Shown: piece by piece, positions 33,484 through 47,300 of the stretch | Numbering within the stretch: the stretch's first letter is position 1 | Layout of the letters: each line of letters opens with the position of its first letter | Origin: Hymenopellis radicata | Taxonomy: Eukaryota > Basidiomycota > Agaricomycetes > Agaricales > Physalacriaceae | Direction: 5' to 3' | DNA: 64,000 nt | Assembly (NCBI GenBank): GCA_015501595.1 | Contig: JADNRX010000001.1 | Span: 1,116,001 to 1,180,000, forward strand | Made by a program: the position numbers and the translations under genes | Notes under the pieces: model-generated | Seen by the model: the letters and a program-made list of their open reading frames with translations, nothing else | Told to the model about the DNA's origin: nothing | Databases searched by the model: none

Positions 33484-35153
33484 AACTGATGTTCAACAAG
33501 GAACCAGAAGAATCCGAGTCTGAAGAAGACCAGAAGCTCCACTTCCATTATATACCTGGGAAGTTCAGCGCATCCGGGGAATAGATCAGAATTCACTGGG
33601 CAAAACATGCGGAGGCGCGTGAGAGAAAAGTTGAGAGGAATCGACAAAAAGACGGAGACGCCTCCCATCCGAATCATCTGACTGTTCGGAGTGGGCGGAA
33701 CGGTTTGCGGACCTCGTAAAGCATGGCCCCATGCTCTTGATGCGTGATGGAAGCACCGCGGTACCATGCATCACATCAACGGTGTGGCGGTTGCGTGGAT
33801 GCGTGGGGATCTGGGGCCCCGGGAGGAGAGCATGCGACGCGTGAGCAATACGACTAAACGCGCCCATCTGATTCCATGGCCACATTCCAAAGCGCGGCTT
33901 CATTTTTTCTGGAACAAATGAAGGAAAATCATCGGGCAAGTTGACCACTGTAGAAGTCTGTTGCCTAAAACCGTTGGTTCTGGAAGAAATTGCAAGGGGA
34001 GCGCAGGATAGAATATGGCTGAGGTGGTGGTTCAGAGAAAGTGATCGAGATCTGAATCTTCCAGGATCATGCGCTTAAAAAGCCGGTTCGAGCCTCCGGC
34101 CCGGCCTCGGTTCCCGCCTCTCTGCCGCCTTTTCGAGCGGGTTGCAAGTACGGAATGTTCATCGAAAATTGAAATGAATGCGGGCCCGACCATCTTGTAA
34201 GTAACATTACGAAAGGCAGGCAGGACGGCACACGACTCTGGCATGGACGTTCAAAAAGCGACGCGGCGTCTAGTCTCGAACCAGCCGCTCGACGTTTTTT
34301 GAGGGGATGAGGATCTGATCGGCTTGGTGAAGCGACTGGCATCGAGTCTACGCGGCGTCGAGCTGGCAGCGTGTGTGGTCATGCATCGTATCAGTAACCA
34401 TCATGCAATTCTTTTAAACAACAAGTCGTGCAATGACATCGCCTCATTTGTTATTGCCTCTTTCAAAAGTGGTCCGACCTCGGGGACTAGACTCGGAATC
34501 GCGACAGTTGTACTTATGGAAGAGGGTAAGTAGCTGCACCGGCAGTGATTGATGAAGACATTTGGTTATTGAATACTATTCGGAATAGCCGATTTTCCGA
34601 CATCGGGAATGTGTTTCTACAATTGTGAGCCCGTTTCCCAAGCACATCCTTTGCGAACACGGACCAGTGAGTATTAGGCAGCTGAGAAGGCCCGGGAAAG
34701 ACTGGGAAAGAAGGGAATAAGACGCTGCACATACTCTGGGTATGACGCATATTCTGAGTTGACGACGAGTCCAAAAGTCGGTCCCTATCTGGTTGCTATC
34801 TTGATAAATACCAAGGCGTTGTCACTGTCAATGGCCGCTAAGCAACGCAGGGAATGTGTGGAATTGGAGAGAGCGTCTGAGAATGACGCCACTGATAGAG
34901 GCCAAGGTGATCTCCGTCTCAAGGATCTACAGAACGCCGGCATGGCCCGTGACGGAGTGAAGATTTGGCTTATAAGTCAGCAACCAGTCAGACCACGCAT
35001 CTCCGATTTAACAAGCCCAGACATCAGAACCAGAGGGCCTTTCGCTAGTCCGGACCTGCGAAAGCCACACCCTTTATACGACCACCATCTTGCGCGTCCT
35101 CTATAGCAGCTCCTTGCTCGCATTGCAAAACAGCGCGCCACTAGTCGAAACAC
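33484..35153. other. 1.7 kb intergenic, no supported gene
   Basis: Open frames are short and uninformative on both strands. Confidence 0.5.
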
Positions 35154-35450
35154 ATGCCGCCTGTAGCTGATACACCAACATCCTCCGACATCATCGAACT
35201 CGTTCCATACGGGGAGGTCACCTTTCCGTTCCTTTTACTTGTCCTGGCGCTGTGCATCTTCGTCGTCGTTATGCGCAAAGGGAGTGGTAGCAGAGAGGAG
35301 ACAATGTACGACATGCGAGAGCAGCATATCGCGTTGAAGCCAGTGTCGACGATAGCAGAGGGTGCGCCATCGTCGGGAGGAGTGGTGATGGTCCCGGTGC
35401 TATTCGTGCCCCAAGGGGAGGATGATGCCCGGTCGGACAATGGATGCTAA
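35154..35450 (+). CDS. Small single-pass membrane protein, hypothetical
   Basis: A 98-residue frame from ATG 35154. Residues about 21-40 form one clear hydrophobic helix (VTFPFLLLVLALCIFVVVMR) followed by positive residues, so a short outside N-terminus and an inside tail are predicted. The tail contains a second weakly hydrophobic patch (GGVVMVPVLFV) and an acidic end. No family recognised. A weak TATA-like TTTATA stands about 80 bp upstream. Composition suggests a real gene; no other support. Confidence 0.45.
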   Translation: MPPVADTPTSSDIIELVPYGEVTFPFLLLVLALCIFVVVMRKGSGSREETMYDMREQHIALKPVSTIAEGAPSSGGVVMVPVLFVPQGEDDARSDNGC

Positions 35451-35999
35451 TAAGTACGCGGCGCAAAAGCATTATGGTACGTCGCATTCACGTTTTAAAC
35501 AACTCTGCACTGAATACACGAACCTGGGCGACAGGTTGCCTCGCTCCTCGCTCTCACGAGTCACGACGACGTCTGTATTTTACCCCAACCAACCTGTATA
35601 TAAGTGTATTCTATAATTCGACTGTATTACCTTGCTATCGCGAGTGCGAGTGACCCGGAGAACAAGAAAGCAAGACTGCTTCCGATAGACAATGTGGACA
35701 AAGTTCAAATCAATCATTCAAGAGAGGCTTCCAGAGAGCAGCAGCGGAGACGGATAAGGAACAACGCAGCGAGCAGCCTGCCCGTCGTCGGGAACAGCGT
35801 GCGAGGTGGAATCGAGTCGGTCCGTCGGTCAAGATCGCGTCGCCGCTGTCGGATACAAGTTGGGGATAGGTAAGGTCCGAGGCCGCTTGTGTCTCAGATG
35901 ATGGACAAGGTGAAGGGAAAGATTTTTAATATATAAAGAGTGGATCGATTCTGAGGTTCCCGTAATAGTTCCATTCGCCCTCTCATCCGATCTACCACA
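35451..35999. other. Intergenic and promoter of FPP synthase
   Basis: No coding frame supported; the last 70 bases carry a TATA box and pyrimidine-rich leader of the next gene. Confidence 0.5.
35930..35937 (+). promoter_or_regulatory. TATA box of FPP synthase
   Basis: TATATAAA, 63 bp before the ATG at 36000. Motif and spacing only. Confidence 0.6.
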
Positions 36000-37189
36000 A
36001 TGTCCACCGACAAAGCTGCTCGTCGCGCCAAATTCGAGGGCGCCTGGCTCGTCATCAAGAAGGAGCTCCTCGACCACTTCAATGGCGAGGGCATGCCCAA
36101 GGACGCTGCAGAGTGGTACGAAAGGGTACGCTCCCGATGAGATCGCATTCTCCGCTCTTTTTCTCATACATTTCGCAGAATCTCGAGTACAACGTTCCCG
36201 GTGGCAAGCTGAACCGCGGCATGTCTGTCGTCGACACCGTAGAAATCCTAAAGGGACGTACGTTGAACGACGATGAGTACCTGAAGGCTGCCGTCCTTGG
36301 CTGGGGTGTCGAGCTCCTCCAGGCATTTTTCCTGGTGTCGGACGACATGATGGACAGCTCTATCACGCGCAGAGGCCAGCCCTGCTGGTATCGCGTCCCT
36401 CGCGTCGGATCCATTGCCATCAACGACGCGTTCATGCTTGAGGCAGCCATCTACTATCTCCTCAAGAAACATTTCCGCTCCGAGTCCTACTATGTTGACA
36501 TTCTCGAGCTCTTCCTCGAGACCTCATACCAGACGGAGATGGGCCAGCTGATTGACTTGATCACTGCACCCGAAGATGAAGTCGATCTGAGCAAGTTCTC
36601 GCTGAAAAAGTACGCGCTATGATACCCTTGTGTCTCATCCCATGTCTAACATGATATTTAAAGGCACAGTCTTATTGTCATCTATAAAACTGCATTCTAC
36701 TCTTTCTACCTCCCCGTTGCGCTTGCTCTGTACATGTGCCACGTCCCCACCGAATACACCCTTCCTTCCTCCCCAACCCCCATACGACCATACGACCTTG
36801 CTAAATCCATCCTCATCCCCCTTGGCGAATACTTCCAGGTCCAGGATGACTTCCTCGACTTCTCGGGCACTCCCGAGCAAATCGGCAAGATCGGTACTGA
36901 CATCCTCGACAACAAGTGCTCGTGGTGTATCAACACCGCGCTCTCGTTGGCGACCCCAGAGCAGCGCAAGCTACTCGATGACAACTATGGACGAAAGGAC
37001 AAGGAGTGCGAGGCCAAGGTCAAGGCCTTGTTCGAGGAGCTGAAGCTTCGCGAGATCTATGCCGCTTACGAGCAGAAGGTGTATGGAGAGTTGAATGGCA
37101 TGATTGCTACCATCCCGGAGGGCGAGGGAAATTTGAAGAGGGAAGTCTTCACGAGCTTCCTCGGCAAGATTTACCAAAGGCAAAAGTAG
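36000..37189 (+). CDS. ERG20: Farnesyl diphosphate synthase
   Basis: Joins isopentenyl diphosphate to dimethylallyl and geranyl diphosphate, giving FPP for sterols, prenylated proteins, dolichol and sesquiterpenes. Three exons. Start [20 protein letters not shown]; the chain-length motif region [12 protein letters not shown] has the first Asp-rich DDxxD with Phe-Phe before it, as in FPP (C15) enzymes; GQPCWYRV follows; [14 protein letters not shown]; then [20 protein letters not shown] across intron 2; the second Asp-rich motif is [11 protein letters not shown]; and the C-terminus is GKIYQRQK. Length about 350 residues, as in yeast Erg20. A small insertion ([11 protein letters not shown]) precedes the last helices. 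The stop is 61 bp from the convergent VPS52 stop. Confidence 0.96.
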
Positions 37190-37250
37190 AATGTATAGTG
37201 TATTGCAAACCCATAAAGTATACCAAATGTAAGGAAAGATTTAGATAATA

Positions 37251-39513
37251 CTAGCGCCGCTGTTGGACAGACATTATCTTTCGGCGAGCCTCTTCCTCCA
37301 GATTTGACCAATAGGCAAGCTCTTGCTGTGATTTCGGGTGAGCTGCGAATTGATTACCCTTCTGCATAGAAAGTCAGGATGAGGATCAACGAGAGAACCA
37401 CGCTAGACGTACGCTAAGCCCCTGCAGAATGGACTCGTAAATCGATGATTGGGAAGTGGCTTTGGCAGTCGCATCGGATATCTGATTCGCATAGCGTTGT
37501 ATCAGGTTAACGAGTTCTTGTCGTAGTCGAAGTAAACTAGCAGGTTACAACACTCAGCAGTTCGTTCGGGGCACGCAAGAAGCGGACTCACTTTGAGAAT
37601 ATCATCGTCTCCTCGGCCTGCTGGGTCAAAGCCACAAAAGCATTGAACAGAATCACAAAATGTTGACAGACCTATGGTAGGTAAGCAACGCAACGAGCCT
37701 CAAAGTATTCAGTAAACGTACATGCAGCACCGTCGTCTCGGTAAGAGCAGCGGCGCGCGAAAAATATCCAGCATTCCCAGCAGCAAGTTTCTTGACCGAC
37801 TCGATGTGGTCCGACATGGCTTTCTGAAACACAGGCCACAAATTAAGGCGCAGACCAAAAATGAAGGTAACAGCAGCGGGGCATGACCGCGCCTCGATCT
37901 CGGATGCGACATCCTCAGTCAGACGTATCATGGTTAGAAGCGGCACCACGGGCGGTACAGGTTCCACGACTGAATTGACAAAGTTCTGAGAAACCCACTC
38001 AGTAAGCGAGAATGACGACAAAAAAACGTTGATCTACCTGGATGTACTGCAACACTGGGTCAAACACTTGCTTCCAAAGCGCATCAGTTGCTTGCTGCTC
38101 CTCCTTGGCCACTGCCAAGGCAGCGGATATCGAAGTCGGAAACGAAGATACTCGCGTTCCACCAAAGTCCGATCCCGAGACAGAGTTGCGCTCGGTGGGA
38201 GACATTATCGAAGTAGGAGAAAGAAGACCGCTGTCTGCATCACGAGACGGTACAGTTGTCTCTGGGGCAAAGAAGGTCTTCAGAAAGGTGTATTCTCCCG
38301 ACGCGTTGTCCATGAACACGAGCAAGAGCGACCTAAAGATGGCTTCGATTGGTTCAATCTGTAAAATGTTCAATAACCGGGATTATAGACTATGAAAGAC
38401 AGACTTACATGAGACCTGTCGTCGGCCATGTACGCCAAAGTCACGGTAGGTCCTTCTATTCTAGAGTAGGCGAGTCTTTGAAGATCTACTTCTGGGGGTG
38501 GAGGCTTGATAGAAGAACCTATAGGCTCAAACGTTTCCGTTGAACGAGTCTGTGAAATGACATTGTAACATGAACGAGTAATACGCGTATATCAACGGAC
38601 CTTGACCCATCCCAGACTACGCGCGTACCGCCGGAAGCCAGTTTCATAATACGTGCGGGCTGTGCCCACGTATGAACGCTGAATTTCATGCGCGACATTT
38701 GGCGCTTGGCGTTGCAGAAACGTATAGAGGGGACGGTATTTGAGGATGACCGACGTCTGTATGACAAGTATATTCGTTGTGACACTCTTGAGGATGGGGT
38801 TGAAGAGGGCGAGAAAGAAGAGTCGTATCTTGCCAGCAGCCTGCAAGGTGTCAGGTGCGACAGACAAAGAGCCAGCAAGTAACACGTACCACTATCCGCA
38901 GACCTTCTGACACTTCACCAATATCCCTTGCTGCCTTGACCCGTGAGCGAGTCTTGCCCTTCACAAGCTTCCTCTCAAACTCCTCTATGGTCTCTATCCA
39001 CGGCTCTCCGACGCTGGAATCCAGTATGAGGCGGGCCATCGCGGGCGGGATGGCAATGTCCGATATAAGGCTAGACAGCGGTTTCTCGATTTTCTATGCT
39101 TGGGTTTAGCAGACAGCCAAAGCGAACGAGTAGACGGCGCACCCGCCGACTTTTGAGCCTGTTCTCAATGTCATTGCTCCTGCTCTGCAGCTCGGATATC
39201 TGACCAGAGACAGCAGACAAATCCCGCTGGAATGTGGAGAGAAATGATTCCAGCGAGTCAAGCAGGTTCACGCTCGTCTATGCCTGCAGCTGAGTAAACG
39301 CAAGTCAAACGCAGAACGACCGTTCCAACCTGTACTTGATCATGAAGTTCGATGAATTCCTTGGTACGGTTTGAGTCTTGTTGGCGCGTCAATGTACTGG
39401 TTGCCGCGATTAGACTGACACGTACAGAACTGGCTGGCATCTGGTAGAATATTAGGACCTGTAGCCGAGTTGACCATTCAACCATAATTACCAGTAGAGA
39501 GATCAGAGGACAT
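37251..39513 (-). CDS. VPS52: VPS52, GARP/EARP complex subunit
   Basis: Part of the complex (Vps51-54) that tethers endosome-derived vesicles at the trans-Golgi. ATG 39513 gives MSSDLSTG, joined by short introns to PNILPDASQF, NRTKEFIELHDQ, then the signature SVNLLDSLESFLSTFQRDL, VSGQISELQSRSNDIENRL, AMARLILDSSVGEPWIETIE, PILKSVTTNILVIQTSVILK, FLQRQAPNVAHEIQRSYVGT and YYETGFRRYARSLGWVK. The C-terminal half includes IEPIEAIFRSLLLVFMDNAS, EYTFLKTFF, a Ser-rich insertion, and NQISDATAKATSQ, ending MSVQQRR. The N-terminal coiled coil and helical rods typical of the family are evident. Intact by eye. Confidence 0.92.
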
Positions 39514-39661
39514 GGTGGTTGTGGTGAAGTTCGAAGGCAATATTCACACAGGGTCTATCACGTGAAACAGTACTCTCGAAGACTTCGAATACTGTTTGTT
39601 CACTTGCTCGTCTACGTCTCGAAATCGGGGACGATTCAATCAAGCAATGTTACTACTCTTG

Positions 39662-41692
39662 TCAGCTTTCATTGTCACTGCTATCACCAACAAGATGACA
39701 AGACTGGACAACCGCCAACGAGTCTGGATGATCCTCAATCGACTTGTACACCTCTTGCACCAAGTCCGGCTTGGTCGCCTGTAGATCAGACATCCACCGC
39801 CGACTAACCATCCAGCTTTCAACACCTTTCGGTGGTAAATGAGTACCCTCCTTCACCTCTCCCGCTACTCTCTCCTTCTTTCCCACACCTCGCTTTGGTT
39901 GAGTCGCCCGGTCCTCGGCTGCCTGTCTGTCAAGAACGCTGTAAAGACACAACAGACGTCTGCTACGCCACGCGAAGCCTTGTGAATACAAGACATCGCT
40001 CTCGTCGTCGCTTCCAGAGTCATCCGACGACATGCATTCAAGCTGGAAAGCACCATCAAATGCGACATGCTCGAATGCTTTGATCTGCAGTCGTGCGTCC
40101 GCGCGCGCAGTTAACTTCTGCGGAGATATGAGCATCGTAACTAAGAGAAAAGTATCCCGGTACTGACGGTCTTCTTTCTGCCACTGTGACGCGACCTCTT
40201 CGACTTGCGATACTCGCGGTCCTTCAAATGCTGCGCTTCAGCAGCATCCGTTTGGACTTTGAACTTTTGCCGGAAAGTCGTAAAGCACTGGTCAAAAGCG
40301 GTGTCCAAGTTCTTCTTTGCGAAATCGCTGTCGGGGACCTTCTTGTACTGATGTCTATTCTCCTTGATATGGGCAATTACGCGAGCCTTCATTCGGGCGT
40401 TGTGCACCGATTGTTTAGGCGTCTTGTCCCAAACGAAACGTATCGGATCAGACTCGTGCCACTCCTGGTCCTCCGTGAAGCCTTCGGGCAACTTCTCACC
40501 ACTGAGAATGCCCATGAGTTGCAAGATATGCTTCCGCATAGCATGCTAGCAAACCTTGAGCTGGCTTCAGTCATGACGGGTGAGAATCTTACATGTATGG
40601 TGAAACACCGTTGGTCGTGGTGATTACTTCTTCGCTTTCTTGGACGGCGTTTGGCATCAGAGTCGGAAGAGTCGGAGCCTTCATCAGAGCTGGATGAGTC
40701 ACTATGGCTCGACGCCTTTCGTTTCTTCTTTGTTTTCGGCGTGGATGATCTATGTGGAGTTGGCGCGTCGGGAGCAGTTGGTTGAAGATGCGTTGTCGGG
40801 TCCGTAAGGGTGGGCTGGAGATGAGGTGAAGGGGAAGGCGTCAACGAGGTACCGAATTGTGTGTGATTGGAAGGGCCAGCTTGGGGCATCGAAGGATACG
40901 ACTGGATCTGGGCTTCGAGCGGTGACTGCATGGTGTACATCTGTTGCAGCATTGGTTGACCAAGATAAGCGGGAACGACTGCCGACTGGGACACCGGGGA
41001 CGGCCCCAGAGGAGGCGACATCTCGGTAGAAGGCTGTGCTTGTATCTGGTGGGGTACGGAGGCCGCAGTGAACGCTGGAGAGCCGCCGAAGGGAGTCTGT
41101 GAACTGGTGGTGAACATGGAGCGTAGAGTGCCTATTTCGTGGCGCATTGCTAGCATCTGTCGCTCAATGTCTGCCTGGCGCTGGGCGTATTTTGCTTCCT
41201 GCTCTTGTTCCCATGCCATCCGTCGTTTCCTCTCAATCTCAGCCGCCTGATGGGTGTTGGCGACCAGCTTTATCAATGCCTGAACACCTTCTGGTGCTTG
41301 CTGCCGGGACCTGGGAAACACATAAATTCAGAAAATGTGCATATAATCACAGTCGAAGCACCAACCAACCTGGCCGGCGGTGGGGGAGGCTGGGGGAGAG
41401 CAATCGCGTGTTCTAGCTCGCTTCTATGTGGCGTGAATTGTTGGGGCTGGGGCTGAGGTGCCGGCTGAGAGACATCTTCAGACGGCGAGGGCAATGACTG
41501 CCTGGCGCGCTGAGGAATAACATAGGAAGGATTCAAGGCATCCGATAGTTCACTGGTACCCATCGAGGTCCAGTTCAAGCCTGCTAAAGCTGTGCTGATG
41601 TTTGGTTCAGTATAGACGATCACCACACCTCGGCGCGTAACACTACAAGACGCGTCGTCCTGGTGTATTGGTGTCACTTCCAGTAGGACCAT
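39662..41692 (-). CDS. Unrecognised protein with a conserved core and low-complexity linker
   Basis: Built from at least four exons. The N-terminal exon (41692 to about 41310) is Pro/Gln-rich. The next has a coiled-coil-like segment (AEIERKRRMAWEQEQEAKYA), a long Ser/Pro/Gln linker and a basic nuclear-signal-like stretch (KTKKKRKA, KRRPRKRR) beside SDSSSSDEGSDSSDSD. The third exon reads like a folded domain: HILQLMGILSGEKLPEGF, then DPIRFVWDKTPKQSVHN and FDQCFTTFRQKFKVQ. The last ends DNES at 39662. The start may be 41692 (MVLLEV) or the inner MGTSELSD at 41566. I recognise the style from basidiomycete predicted proteins but no function; a transposon-derived origin is possible. Confidence 0.65.
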
Positions 41693-42176
41693 GGGAATGA
41701 CCTTTCATGATACGACACAGCAAAGTGGGCGACGTTGGCGGAGAGAAAATAGGAGGAATAATCGGAAACGATTGGCGGGCACCACCAACTTATACCTTAG
41801 TACTGCCACTCAGTTATGAGTAGTAAACGGACGTAAGCCTAGTCAATACAGTATTTGTGTAGATGCTTGTTTTCATCTCTAGTGATCGTTTTCTTGACCT
41901 TATGTCGAAAGAAAAGTGCGTAAGTATAGATGATGACTTGAGTGCATTTTCTTCGCCCTCACGAGTGTAGAAGGCTACCTTTCTCTCGCTATTAAACCTG
42001 TTGCGTTCCTCATACGCTTTGCCCTTCGTGCTCGCCAGCAATCTGTTGAACGACTTGTGGTGTTCTCACTAAAACTCCCGCTGCTGTGCCAATGTTTGGT
42101 TCAGCTTACCTAGGGCGATCAGTTACGCACGTCCAGCGACGCGTCACTGTCATTCTTAAACTACCACTGCTCAATC
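41693..42176. other. Intergenic 480 bp, no gene seen
   Basis: Divergent promoter region between the low-complexity protein gene and RPN11. Only short frames. Confidence 0.5.
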
Positions 42177-43350
<1,174 letters not shown>

Positions 43351-43392
43351 TCAACTTTACAATGTAAATTACTTTGTAAGAGAATGCATCAA

Positions 43393-44065
43393 CTACTGGT
43401 AATCCTCGTTTTCCAAGTCCATAACTGGGTTGTTGGTCAGCTGGTTTTTACGAGTGCTGAGAACAGGAATGATCCCCATCATTCTAGCTCGTCTTATCGC
43501 CTTGCCGAGGCGTCGCTGATTTTTGCGAGTGAGCCCAGTAACGGGACGGGTGTTGATTTTGCCCATGTTGGACATGAAGTGATTTAGTACTTCGGGTGTT
43601 GTGGCATATTCGAGTGGGTCGAGGCCAAGTGAATAGAAAATGTCGCGTTGGCGGGCCTCCCGAACGTTTGGACCAACAGCAGGAGTCCGCCGAATGTGGC
43701 GCGGGCGTTCTCTACGCGACTGGTAGGTCAGCTCGTAGGGACGGATGATCTTGAGGGAAATGGGTCAGAAGGAATCGCTGGAAAGAGAACAAAACAAACA
43801 CACTGAAGTATCTGGGAATGGCCTGAGATTCGATACAGCATGATCTCCCTCTTCTAAATGTGCAATCTCCATTTCTGCTACTATGAACATCTTATAAGAA
43901 GGGTGCGAAAAATGACTGACTGGGGGCTGTCACTGGCGACTTTTCGGCGGCTTGGTTAATAACTGAGGACAACTCGAGCAACTTGGATGCCGTCTCGTTG
44001 CGGAGGACATTTCCCGTTGAAAAAGCACGCAGGCTAGCTGGTCGGCGGATGATGGAACGAAGCAT
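43393..44065 (-). CDS. RSM18: Mitochondrial small-subunit ribosomal protein bS18m
   Basis: ATG 44065 gives MLRSIIRRPASLRAFSTG, a typical arginine-rich mitochondrial presequence. The mature part reads VREARQRDIFYSLGLDPLEY, and the bS18 core TGLTRKNQRRLGKAIRRARM followed by MGIIPVLS, which binds 15S rRNA in the platform. Two introns. The last residues (NNPVMDLENEDYQ) form an acidic tail. Head to head with the Rim15-type kinase gene, 258 bp apart. Confidence 0.88.
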
Positions 44066-44146
44066 ACTCACACTCAAATAAATTTTGTAATATTTAATTT
44101 AACCTTGCTTAGGTCCAGTCTGGCCCTGTCCTGGTCTGCCTCCGAC

Positions 44147-44169
44147 CATCATCATCGTCGTCGTCGTCG
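44147..44169 (+). repeat. CAT/CGT trinucleotide run in kinase 5' leader
   Basis: CATCATCATCGTCGTCGTC run between the two head-to-head genes, about 155 bp before the kinase ATG. Confidence 0.6.
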
Positions 44170-44323
44170 GGCCAACGTCGCCGTCCTCTAATGTCATATT
44201 GAACAACGTCCGCCACCGCATTGCGCTCTATACGCTCGGCCGTCACCGTCTCGGTTCCTCATTTCTCACTCTGCCTAGCACGCTTTCCTTCCAGCTTATC
44301 CTGTCCGCAACCTGGCACTCCCC

Positions 44324-47300
44324 ATGTCAGAGTCTGGTCATTATCACCGGCAGCCGCCGAGTCCTCTCGTATTCTCCCCAGAATCCGTCCTATCACCTCC
44401 CGCTCCTCTTGCCAACCCCAACGCCTCAGGCGGGTCCAGCACAGTCTCCATGCCCTTTGTCCGACGCCATGTCACTAGGCGCCTCAAGGCTGCAAAGGCG
44501 GAATGCGACAAGGAACTACAACGTGTTACCAATAACATTACCGTGTTTTTCGAGGAGAGGCTTAGAGATGGTGATCATGAGACAGATCGTGAAATGAGGG
44601 ACCGGGAACGAGATAGAGACTCCCAGCCTGGAGATTACGACCATTATCCCTTCAACGCCGCCGATCTGCGCTCAGACTTTCTTGCAGACGAGTCCAGCTC
44701 AGACGGAGGTTACGAGGCTGAATTGGAATTTGGTAGTCGACATAGCCGTCAAGGTCAGCTACACTGTCCTTCTCCCGCTCTTTCCGCTCACACATGTCAT
44801 TCAGCTTCAGCCTCATCATCTATGAGTCCTGGCAACTCTAGGAAACAAACAAATCCTTGGGATAAGCCCTTGAGTTCGTCCGTATCCTCAAGTGGTCTTG
44901 CCGCCAGTCCTGCAAGTTCAGTCGTCGTTCTTCCCGAAGCTCCGTTAACTCGCAAGCAGGCCAACGCGGCATCTGCCTCAGCTTCCTGGTCCGCGCAGGG
45001 CGTTTCACGGAGATTATCACGGACCATTCATATCCCTACCCATCCAACACGTTCCGGTCAGAGCTCTCGCTCAAACTCGCGCTCACGCTCTCCTTTACCC
45101 CACCTTCAAACTCATGCTTCCTTTGCTGATTATGGACCTCCTTCTTCCACTTCCAATCGCCGCTCTTCCCGAATCATCGTGGACGACCCAATTGATCCAA
45201 TCATGGCGGTCCTGTATGAAATAATCGGGGTGGCGACGGATGTTATGGACATGTCTATTTCACAACTGACAGCCCAGCCCAAGGCTTGCGAGTCTCTTGT
45301 ACAGAGAGTTCAGAACATCGGCAAAGCATGGGACGAACATCCGGACTGGCAGGGTCGCAACTGGTATGTCCAGGTTCTACTCGCGATCGCCGGACTAAGT
45401 CGAGTGGTCGAATGGTGGGAGGCCGAAAAGCAGTTTTGGAACTTTGATGACGACGACGAAATGGACGAACCTTTGACGTTCGTGATGAAGCCGGCCGACG
45501 ACTCGGTCCCCCCTGCTCCCACACCCACGACACGCCGAACAGAGACGGAACTAGATTCTTTCAAATTGATCCCCGAAGATGAGCATAAACACCGCATGTC
45601 TAGGCCGACCAGCCAGAGTCGACGGACTCGGGAACCGCTGCCTACCTCTTGGTCTTCTCCTCCAAGGGATGCGGATCCCTCACCGAAAGGGCTACCCAAA
45701 GTTCAAGAGAATAATGAATCAGCACGGGTCTTGGCCACTGAAAGGTTACGTCTGCAAGCCGAGACGGCTCAGAACCAGAACATTGTCATGGAGTTGAGCT
45801 TGGACGGCGATCGATTCATATGGGTGAACCATGCTTGGAGTATTGTCGTCGGGTATGGTCCATGTTCGCGCTCTGGAATTCTACTAACAGATTCATAGAT
45901 CGGACCCAGAGGATCTTATTAGCAACGGCATATCTGAACTCATTCATCCTGCTGACTCTCATGTCTTCCAACTAGCCACGCAGCGGCTTTTAGAAGACGA
46001 TTCCCATACCGTGGAGGCTCAGTTCAGACTTCGCTTGGAGCGTGACGAAGAGCGCGAAGCACCAATCGGCCAGACGCTCTTTCAGCGAATGGAGGGTAAA
46101 GGCATGCTCATGATCGACCGCGAGGATGGTGTACCAACTCACACCATGTGGGTTGTCAAGCCTATTGCTTCTCCACGCTACGAACACGACTCTCCTGCCA
46201 TAACGCTAATCGCCGCCGGTGATATTGATCCAGAGGAACTGCCCTCTTCTCCTGCTCTCGACACTACGCTTCCCGAAGAACCTCCCAAATCCACTGATAC
46301 AGAGAGTCCGTTCCCTTTCAGCGAACCTATATGCACTGATCCCATCCTGTGTCGCATCTGTGAATGCCAGATTCCTCAATGGTACTTTGAAAAACACAGC
46401 GAAACGTGCGCGGAAACCCATCGTCTCGAGGCAGAGATATCCGAATGCAACGAGTCCATTTCTGAACTTCGAAATACTATTCGTGACTTGTGCGCTACGA
46501 TGGATCGCTCTTCTCCTGTGTCCACTCCGTATTATCGCGGCAAACCCATATTTTCGCCTTCCACCTCTCCAATTATCTCCTCTCCCCTTCAGTTGTTTCG
46601 CGTCAATAAAATGCAAAAGTTCGGTGTCAAGAAGATGCAGCGGAGGTTGCTGGATCAACTGGAGGATATTTTGCAAGTGGCATACGAGGTGTCGGTGCCT
46701 TCCCTCAAAGAGGAAGAATCGAAAGAACCAATTGAACGCCAGCGGTTACTTTCTCCCACATCGGAGCGCAAGATGTCGCAGGTGAGGAACTGGGGCAAAC
46801 CGACGACAGAGGATAATGCTCTCGGGATGCTCGTCCAGGATGCAGAGAGAGTTATGCGTCAGAAGATCGACAACGTTGTGCGCATGCAGAATACGATCAG
46901 ATACGCTGAGAAGATTTGGCACGAAGCTGAAGAGAAGGTCGGCGCGTATTTGGCTACTCTGGAGGACAGTAGCAGCGGTTCTAGCGAAAGCGGTGAAGAG
47001 GACGCTTTGGATCGTCATCACCTAGCCCTCGAAGACGCTCATGTCGCCCTTGACGATCACTCCAGTACGACGTCTGAGTACGCGTTCACTGGAGACATCC
47101 AGTCTTCACCCGATCCTACGCCTATGGCCTCAACTTCTCCTATCCCTCCTCAATCCGCCTCTCCCGAACCTGCCCCGGCTCATCCACCGCCACCACCACC
47201 CACTCGTCCTCTACACACTCGCTCCTCGACTCCTTCTTCTATTTCTTCACCTCTCGCTCTCGCGGCGCCAATAGTTGCTCCGTCTCCCGAAGATCTCGTC

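Noticed and set aside
34080..34100. GGTTCGAGCCT resembling a tRNA B box
   Set aside because: No A box or cloverleaf stems can be formed around it.
27044..37189. Possible biosynthetic cluster (GNAT, transporter, FPP synthase)
   Set aside because: No terpene synthase, P450 or regulator nearby; the genes are ordinary housekeeping ones, and the FPP synthase has the primary ERG20 sequence.
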